Source: DAHUXD01 sp963805495
GTDB taxonomy: Bacteria > Acidobacteriota > Thermoanaerobaculia > UBA5066 > Gp7-AA6
Length of the DNA stretch: 64,000 nucleotides
NCBI GenBank assembly: GCA_963805495.1
Contig: CAWDUQ010000002.1
Location: 372,001 to 436,000 of the forward strand
Direction of reading: 5' to 3'
This document shows positions 59,240-64,000 of this stretch, one piece after another. A model generated the notes under the pieces. It searched no databases. It was not told the DNA's origin and was given only the letters and a program-made list of their open reading frames with translations. Positions within the stretch are counted from its first letter, which is position 1; each line of letters opens with the position of its first letter. Made by a program: the position numbers and the translations under genes.

Positions 59240-60412
59240 TCAGCCCTTGACGCACACCACTTGTTTCAGGCGCGCGACCACCTCGACGAGGTCCGAAGAG
59301 TTGTCGATCACCTCCCCGATCGGCTTGTACGCAGCGGGAATCTCGTCGATGACGCCGGCATCCTTGCGGCACTCGACGCCCGCGGTCTGGGCGGCGAGGT
59401 CCTCCCGGGTGAATCGGCGGCGGGCCTCGCCCCTGGACATCTTCCGGCCCGCGCCGTGGGGCGCGCTGTCGAAGGAGTCGGGCTGGCCGAGGCCGCGGAC
59501 GATGAAGGAGCCGGTTCCCATGGAGCCGGGGATGATGCCGAGGTCGCCGCGGCGGGCGCGGATCGCGCCCTTTCGGGTGACCATCACGTCTTCGCCGAAG
59601 TGCCGTTCCCAGGCGACGTAGTTATGGTGACAGTTGATCGCGGGCTCGGTGTCGAAGGGGCCGACGTCGTGGCGCAAGTCCTTCAGGACCTCCTCGACCA
59701 TGATGTCGCGATTCGCCCGGGCGAAATCCTGGCACCACCGGAGATCTTCCACGTAGTCGTCGAATTCCTTCGTTCCGGTCGCGAAGTAGGCGAGATCGAG
59801 ATCCGGCAGCTCGACAGCGAGCCGTTTGATGACCCCCCTGGCCCGGCCAATGTGCCGCTCGGCCGTGACCTTACCGATGTTGCGCGAACCCGAGTGGAGG
59901 AGCACCCAGACGCGATCGTCGGCCTCGTCGACGCAGATCTCGATGAAGTGGTTGCCGCCGCCGAGCGTCCCGCACTGGTGGGCGGCCTTCTTCTTCTCGG
60001 CGTCCGAGGCGACAGCGGGCAGGTTCGCCTCCTGCGTGGCGCGGAACAGGGCCGCCGCTTTCGGGTGGACATGGGCACGCTGGTGGAAACCGACCGGAAT
60101 GCTGCGCTCGATGGAGGCCCGGAGGCGGGGGAGCCTTCCAGCGAGCACCGAGGCGTCGAGGGAAGTCCGGACCGCGGCCATTCCGCAGCCGATGTCGACG
60201 CCGACGGCCGCGGGGCAGATCGCCCCTTTCGTGGCCATGACGCTGCCGACGGTCGCACCCATGCCCCAGTGGGTGTCCGCCATCGCCGCGACGTGCCGGA
60301 AGACGAAGGGTAGCGATCCCGTTCGGACGAGCTGCGCCGCCGCCAATGTATCGACGTCGTCGGTCCAGACCTTGATCGGGACGCGGGACTCGAGCGTCCT
60401 GCGGACCGGCAT
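59240..60412 (-). CDS. rtcB: RtcB-family RNA ligase
   Basis: A 390-residue RNA-splicing ligase joining 2',3'-cyclic phosphate or 3'-phosphate and 5'-OH ends with GTP and Mn2+. Conserved blocks: AMADTHWGMGATVGSVMATKG, VGVDIGCGMAAVRTSL (metal Cys), LGGGNHFIEICVDE, LLHSGSRNIGK, NCHHNYVAWERHFGEDV and the guanylylated His region SAPHGAGRKMSRGEARRRF, ending in VVCVKG. It is four bases from the SDR gene upstream on the same strand. Confidence 0.94.
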   Translation of the reverse strand: MPVRRTLESRVPIKVWTDDVDTLAAAQLVRTGSLPFVFRHVAAMADTHWGMGATVGSVMATKGAICPAAVGVDIGCGMAAVRTSLDASVLAGRLPRLRASIERSIPVGFHQRAHVHPKAAALFRATQEANLPAVASDAEKKKAAHQCGTLGGGNHFIEICVDEADDRVWVLLHSGSRNIGKVTAERHIGRARGVIKRLAVELPDLDLAYFATGTKEFDDYVEDLRWCQDFARANRDIMVEEVLKDLRHDVGPFDTEPAINCHHNYVAWERHFGEDVMVTRKGAIRARRGDLGIIPGSMGTGSFIVRGLGQPDSFDSAPHGAGRKMSRGEARRRFTREDLAAQTAGVECRKDAGVIDEIPAAYKPIGEVIDNSSDLVEVVARLKQVVCVKG

Positions 60413-60415
60413 CGG

Positions 60416-61261
60416 CTATCCCGGCCCGGCCGGGAGCTTCAGGGAGAACCGCATCATCCGGTCGAACCATCGGTCCGGAAGGATCGTCCTGAGGGGGATG
60501 AGGGTGCGGGCGAGCCAGGTGACCCGGTAGCGCGGGCGGGGCCGCGGGGACTCGATCGCGGCGACGACGACGCGGGCGACCGCCTCGGGCGGGAGGTGGC
60601 CGCGGCGGAAATCGCCGTCCATCGCGCGTTCCGCGTTGGCGTAGAACCCCCGATACGGCCCGGGCTTGGAGATGAGGGGCCCGACGATCGACCGCGCCCG
60701 GTCGGCGAAGCGCGTGTCGATCGGCCCGGGCTCGACGGTCACGACCCGCAGCCCGAAGGGCGCAGTCTCGACCCGCAGGGCGTCGGCGACCGCCTCGAGG
60801 GCATGCTTCGATGCGCAGTACGGCGAAGCAAACGGGACGCTGACCCGGCCGCCGAGCGAAGACATCAGCACGATGGTGCCGCGGCCCGCCGCCCGCATGG
60901 ACGGGATGACGGCTCGCGTGACGTCGAGCAGCCCGAAGAAATTGACGTCGAAGACCGCGCGCCACTCCTCGGGCGTGACCTCCTCGACGGCGCCGTACTG
61001 GGCGTATCCGGCGTTGTTGACGAGCGCATCGATCCGTCCGGCGCGCGCGAGCACGAGGTCGACGGCGGCGCGGACCGAAGCCGGGTCCGTGACGTCGAGG
61101 GGCAGGGCCGTCAGGTTGTCCCTCCGCTCGAGTTCCGCGAGGTCGCTGCGGTTGCGGGCCGAGGCGAAGACCCGGTGGCCCCGCCGGGCCGCTTCGAGCG
61201 CCGTCGCCCGCCCGATCCCGGAGGAGCAGCCCGTCACGAGGATCACCTGCGGGGCGGCCAC
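60416..61261 (-). CDS. SDR-family oxidoreductase
   Basis: A 281-residue classical SDR: TGCSSGIGRATALEAARRG (about 10-28), DVTDPAS, NNAGYAQYG, the catalytic SS..YCASK (MSSLGGRVSVPFASPYCASKHALE) and EPGPIDTRFAD. It is typical of dehydrogenases acting on lipids, retinol or steroids; the substrate is unknown. It starts at GTG 61261 and precedes rtcB by three bases. Confidence 0.86.
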   Translation of the reverse strand: MAAPQVILVTGCSSGIGRATALEAARRGHRVFASARNRSDLAELERRDNLTALPLDVTDPASVRAAVDLVLARAGRIDALVNNAGYAQYGAVEEVTPEEWRAVFDVNFFGLLDVTRAVIPSMRAAGRGTIVLMSSLGGRVSVPFASPYCASKHALEAVADALRVETAPFGLRVVTVEPGPIDTRFADRARSIVGPLISKPGPYRGFYANAERAMDGDFRRGHLPPEAVARVVVAAIESPRPRPRYRVTWLARTLIPLRTILPDRWFDRMMRFSLKLPAGPG

Positions 61262-61392
61262 CGGCCGATGTTACCCTTGCCGCCGATGGCCACAAACCGC
61301 TCTCGGGGAGACGGTTGGGGGCCGCGCGGCGGCGCGCTGACGCGTAAACCGGCGGCTCGCCCGCTCGTCCAATGCTCGTGCCATCTCTGGCG

Positions 61393-61992
61393 ATGATTCC
61401 GCACGAGACCTCCGACCCCGTGGACGAAGGCCAGCTGATCCGGGAAATCCTGGCGGGGCGAACGGACCTGTACGAGTATTTCGTGCGGCAGTACCAGAAG
61501 AAGGTGACGCGGATCGCCTACCGGTTCCTGCGCGACGTCGGCGAGGCCGACTGCGCCGCGCAGGAGAGCTTCCTGCGGGCCTACCAGAGCCTCGGCAGCT
61601 TCCGCGAGGGTTCGACGTTCGAGACGTGGCTGACCCGGATCTGCATCAACTGGTGCAAGGACCGGTTGAAGCGGCGGCGCCTCGTCCTCTACTTTCACCA
61701 GGGGTCGCGCCGCGACGGGGAGGACGAGGCCAAGGGCCCGCAGGAGCTTGCCGTCAGCCGCGAGCCGTCGCCCGAGCGTCGCGCCGTCGGGACCGAGATT
61801 CGCGAGAGAATGCGTCAGGCCATGGAATCCCTCTCGGCGCGACAGCGTTCGATTTTCGTGATGAAACACTTCGAGGAGATGTCGATCCCGGACATCGCGG
61901 AGGTCACGGGTCTCGATGCGGGAACGATCAAGTCGCACCTCTTCCGGGCCGCCCGGAAGATGCGTGAGCGGCTTTCGGATTTTCGGGAGTAG
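61393..61992 (+). CDS. ECF sigma-70 family RNA polymerase sigma factor
   Basis: A 199-residue ECF sigma factor. Region 2 is LYEYFVRQYQKKVTRIAYRFLRDVGEADCAAQESFLRAYQSLGSFREGSTFETWLTRICINWCKDRL; region 4 is MESLSARQRSIFVMKHFEEMSIPDIAEVTGLDAGTIKSHLFRAARKMRERL. The preferred start is ATG 61393; ATG 61372 is also possible. An anti-sigma factor gene follows seven bases later, then a Spy-like periplasmic protein, giving an envelope-stress cassette. Confidence 0.92.
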   Translation: MIPHETSDPVDEGQLIREILAGRTDLYEYFVRQYQKKVTRIAYRFLRDVGEADCAAQESFLRAYQSLGSFREGSTFETWLTRICINWCKDRLKRRRLVLYFHQGSRRDGEDEAKGPQELAVSREPSPERRAVGTEIRERMRQAMESLSARQRSIFVMKHFEEMSIPDIAEVTGLDAGTIKSHLFRAARKMRERLSDFRE

Positions 61993-61998
61993 GAAACG

Positions 61999-62490
61999 AT
62001 GGACGCGAGGGGACCCGGACCGCACCTGACCGACGCCGAGCTTTTCGGGCTCGCCGCTCCCGCTTCCGGGGAGCCACAGCCGCTTCCTCGGCACCTGTCG
62101 CGCTGCGAGTCCTGTGCGCGGGCGCTGCAGGAGTGGCGCGGGGCGATGCGGGAGCTCGGGCAGGAGGACGTGGCGGAGATCGACGGTCGGTCCGAAGAGG
62201 AGTGGGCGGCCGCCCGCGAGGCGACGATGTCCGCGGTCCGCCGCTCGCAACCGCGCCGGACGGCGGTGGCGATCCGCTGGGTCGCGGGCGTGGCGGCGGT
62301 CATCCTTCTCGTCGCGCTCGCCATGCCGGCGCGGCGGGAGCGAGCCGATCCGACCCCGGCCGGGGCGCCGGCGGGGATGACCTTCGCCTCGGCGGCCGAC
62401 CGTGAGGACGACGCGCTGCTGCGGGATTCGGAGTTCATCGCCTCGGGCGGCGACGACAACTCGGACCTGGCGCTCGAGGGGAGCCTGTGA
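61999..62490 (+). CDS. zinc-finger anti-sigma factor
   Basis: A 163-residue membrane anti-sigma factor. The N-terminal ZAS-type motif is HLSRCESCARAL (HxxxCxxC, about 32-43), followed by a linker helix and one membrane span (about 91-112: VAIRWVAGVAAVILLVALAM). The C-terminal part would be periplasmic. It is encoded directly after the ECF sigma factor, which it should hold inactive. Its stop overlaps the next gene (GTGA). Confidence 0.87.
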   Translation: MDARGPGPHLTDAELFGLAAPASGEPQPLPRHLSRCESCARALQEWRGAMRELGQEDVAEIDGRSEEEWAAAREATMSAVRRSQPRRTAVAIRWVAGVAAVILLVALAMPARRERADPTPAGAPAGMTFASAADREDDALLRDSEFIASGGDDNSDLALEGSL

Positions 62491-62978
62491 AGCGCGCCGC
62501 CGTCCTCGCGTTCGCGCTGCTGACCGCATCCTCGCTGATGGCCCAGGGTATCGCCGAGGGCAAGTGGTGGAAACGGCCGCGGATCGCGCAGGAGCTGGCG
62601 CTGTCGCCCGAGCAGACCGAGAAACTCGAGACGATTTTCGCGGCCTCCAAGCCGAATCTCATCGACCTGCGGGCGGACTTCGAGAAGAAGCAGTTCGACT
62701 ACGAGCAGGCCATGGAGAGCGACACCGTCGACCGCAAGGCTCTGGAGGCGAAGATCGAGGCCCGCGAGCAGTCCCGCGCGGCGCTCCAGAAGGAGCTCGC
62801 CCTGATGGAGCTCGACATGAAGGCGGTCCTGACCCCGGCGCAGCGGGAGAAGCTCGTCCGCATGCGGGAGCGGGCGCGCGCGATGATCCAGAAGCGCCGT
62901 CGTCAGATGCGCGACGGCGCCGCGGCGGACTTCGACGACGCCCCGACGCCTCCGCCACGGCGGCGCACGCCGGCCTAG
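62487..62978 (+). CDS. Spy/CpxP-like periplasmic protein
   Basis: A 163-residue exported protein. After a signal peptide (about 1-20) it is a long helical protein with two LTxxQ-type motifs (ALSPEQTEKLETIF and VLTPAQREKLVRM), the hallmark of Spy/CpxP chaperones and LTXXQ sensors. The C-terminus is Arg/Pro-rich. It begins at GTG 62487 overlapping the anti-sigma gene, and is probably a sensor or chaperone in the sigma factor system. Its TAG stop is within CTAG next to the repeat at 62979. Confidence 0.85.
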   Translation: MKRAAVLAFALLTASSLMAQGIAEGKWWKRPRIAQELALSPEQTEKLETIFAASKPNLIDLRADFEKKQFDYEQAMESDTVDRKALEAKIEAREQSRAALQKELALMELDMKAVLTPAQREKLVRMRERARAMIQKRRRQMRDGAAADFDDAPTPPPRRRTPA

Positions 62979-63211
62979 GTGTGAATTCTCAAGACCTTGT
63001 TCACCATGCCGGCGCTCGCTTTGTGAGGCGACCCCTGAAACTGCCGCGCCCCGGCACGTAGGGGCGCCCCTTGCGGGCGCCCCCCTCCGGTGCCCATTGA
63101 GAGGCGGCAGGCGAATCGTCAGCGGGTCAGCGGGCGGCCACAAGGGCCGCCCCTACGGCCCGGGTTTCACGACGCCGAATTGCGTGAACGACCCGTTGAA
63201 AGAAACGACAC
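62979..63211 (-). mobile_element. MITE-like repeat, copy 3 (inverted)
   Basis: A 233-bp copy in reverse orientation. It starts with GTGTGAATTCTCAAGACC (equivalent to the right end of copy 1) directly after CTAG (62975-62978) and ends with GAAACGACAC. Both hairpins are conserved. The far flank is CCGG, so no target duplication remains. It lies between a gene end (62978) and the sulfite-oxidase-like gene end (63220). No coding capacity. Confidence 0.73.
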
Positions 63212-63219
63212 CCGGGCCG

Positions 63220-63828
63220 TTACAGGCCGTCCCGGAAGCGCTCTTCCTTCCAGGGGTCGCCGCGCATGTGGTACCCGTTCTCTTCCCAGAATCCGGCCTG
63301 GTCCTCGTTCGAGAGCTCGAGTCCGCTCGCCCACTTGGCGCCCTTCCAGAAGTAGAGATGCGGGATCACGATGCGCATCGGCGCGCCGTGCTCGGCCGAA
63401 AGGGGTTGTCCGCCGTGATGCGTGGCGAGGAGGTTCTCCTCGCGGTCGAAGTCGGAGAGGGGGACGTTGGTCGTCCAGCCTCCGACGGCGTGCTCGATGA
63501 CGAACCGGGCCGACGGTTTCGGGCGTGCGATCTTCAGGACCTCGCGCACCGGGACACCCTCCCACTCGTTGTCGAGCCGCGTCCAGTGCGTCACGCAGTG
63601 GACGTCGTTCCTGCGCGAGGCGCGGGGGAGCTTCTGGAACTCCTCCCACGACCAGGAGACCGGGTTCTCGACCTCGCCCCACACGGAGAACTTCCAGGCG
63701 GCGAGGTCGACGTGCGGGATCGAGCCGAAATGCAGGACCGGCCAGTGCTGGGTCACGAATTGGCCGGGCGGCACCCGCGACGGATCCGGGTTGGGAAATC
63801 GGATGTTCGGATTCTTCCGCAGGATCAT
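63220..63828 (-). CDS. sulfite oxidase-like molybdopterin protein
   Basis: A 202-residue soluble protein of the oxidoreductase molybdopterin-binding (SuoX/YedY) family. The Mo-ligand Cys lies in NDVHCVTHWTRLDNEWEGVPVREVL (about 74-98), and GAPMRIVIPHLYFWKGAKWASGLEL is a typical cofactor-binding segment. It has no heme or dimerisation domain, and no signal peptide, so it is a small cytoplasmic member. The substrate is unknown. Confidence 0.86.
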   Translation of the reverse strand: MILRKNPNIRFPNPDPSRVPPGQFVTQHWPVLHFGSIPHVDLAAWKFSVWGEVENPVSWSWEEFQKLPRASRRNDVHCVTHWTRLDNEWEGVPVREVLKIARPKPSARFVIEHAVGGWTTNVPLSDFDREENLLATHHGGQPLSAEHGAPMRIVIPHLYFWKGAKWASGLELSNEDQAGFWEENGYHMRGDPWKEERFRDGL

Positions 63829-63845
63829 GGCCTAGTATCCCTTTC

Positions 63846-64000
63846 ATGGATGCCGCGGCCCGAAAATCGATACTCGACTACGTCAAGCCGCTCGCCGTCG
63901 CACTCGACGGCGTGACGAATTACGGCGACGTGGAGCGGATGGTTTCGGCCTCGGAGACATTGGCGGCGGGGAAGGAAGGCCTGGACGGCGACCTGCTCTT
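63846..64000 (+). CDS. N-terminal part of an unknown protein (cut by window edge)
   Basis: An ATG at 63846 opens a frame that runs off the window (51 codons; MDAARKSILDYVKPLAVALD...). No motif is recognised. It is divergent from the sulfite oxidase-like gene with 17 bases between start codons. No SD is evident, so the start is provisional. Confidence 0.5.
   Translation, partial: MDAAARKSILDYVKPLAVALDGVTNYGDVERMVSASETLAAGKEGLDGDLL

Noticed and set aside
1..64000. CRISPR arrays, rRNA, integrases or transposases
   Set aside because: No regularly spaced repeats, no rRNA-like segments and no recombinase motifs were seen; the only mobile-type sequences are the non-coding repeats.

Overview
This is a high-GC bacterial window with dense, mostly operonic genes. 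Many junctions overlap by four bases (ATGA, GTGA or TTGA). The C-terminal SLH-type repeats of the metalloprotease at 9628-11820 (GCGG..FCP..TRAQMAVFLL) and the mix of large secreted proteins, YVTN propeller, DUF542/NnrS-like protein and ECF sigma cassettes fit an Acidobacteriota genome of the Thermoanaerobaculia/Holophagae type. That placement is an inference from gene content; no rRNA is present.

Layout. 1-5547: polyamine/GABA catabolism (class III aminotransferase, APC permease, putrescine aminotransferase, PuuB-like oxidase). 5643-16800: envelope and hypothetical genes (YbaY-like lipoprotein, MscL, GW-rich secreted protein, metzincin protease with SLH repeats, two PAP2 phosphatases, two methyltransferases, beta-propeller). 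16923-24822: a PepSY protein, a TolC/HlyD/RND efflux set and a convergent two-component system whose kinase appears to start at CTG. 24893-28470: glycosyltransferase 39, tRNA-Pro, QueD-like protein, PspC, SurE. 28641-37349: the most notable locus, a tightly coupled operon for ATP-dependent (class I) dearomatisation of benzoyl-CoA and the next steps to ring opening (oah, SDR, had, dch, bcrC, bcrB, bcrA, bcrD, GNAT). 37356-47130: a redox/nitrosative-stress-like region (DUF2249-hemerythrin, rhodanese, MauE-like, second hemerythrin, radical SAM, VKOR-DsbA fusion, Crp/Fnr regulator, DUF542-NnrS-like protein). 47229-57167: fused 2-oxoacid dehydrogenase E1, pcm-acyP-apt, a REC-EAL protein, a CAP-domain protein, tRNA-Arg and an M13-type peptidase with an altered zinc motif. 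57338-64000: GlxA-type regulator, DedA, RtcB, SDR, ECF sigma/anti-sigma/Spy-like cassette, sulfite-oxidase-like molybdoenzyme and a partial gene.

Three non-coding signals tie parts of the window together. (1) An FNR-like palindrome, ATGAY-N4-RTCAT, stands upstream of the benzoyl-CoA operon (28591), the hemerythrin-rhodanese operon (39141) and the NnrS-like gene (47166). A Crp/Fnr regulator encoded next to the NnrS-like gene has an unusual recognition helix. (2) A second palindrome, consensus TGATGCGTTTGCATCA, occurs at 28540, 39113, 41640 and 41739, again before the benzoyl-CoA operon and the hemerythrin/radical SAM genes. (3) A MITE-like repeat of about 230 bp with imperfect 26-bp terminal inverted repeats and two internal GC-rich hairpins occurs three times (15536, 44422, 62979), each time directly after a stop codon in a CTAG or CTAA context; shorter relatives lie at 5582 and 41037.

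Together the data suggest a facultative or anaerobic heterotroph that can use aromatic compounds through benzoyl-CoA. Control of this pathway appears to be shared with genes for dioxygen/NO/sulfur redox handling. No ferredoxin, benzoate-CoA ligase or aromatic-specific regulator is present in the window.
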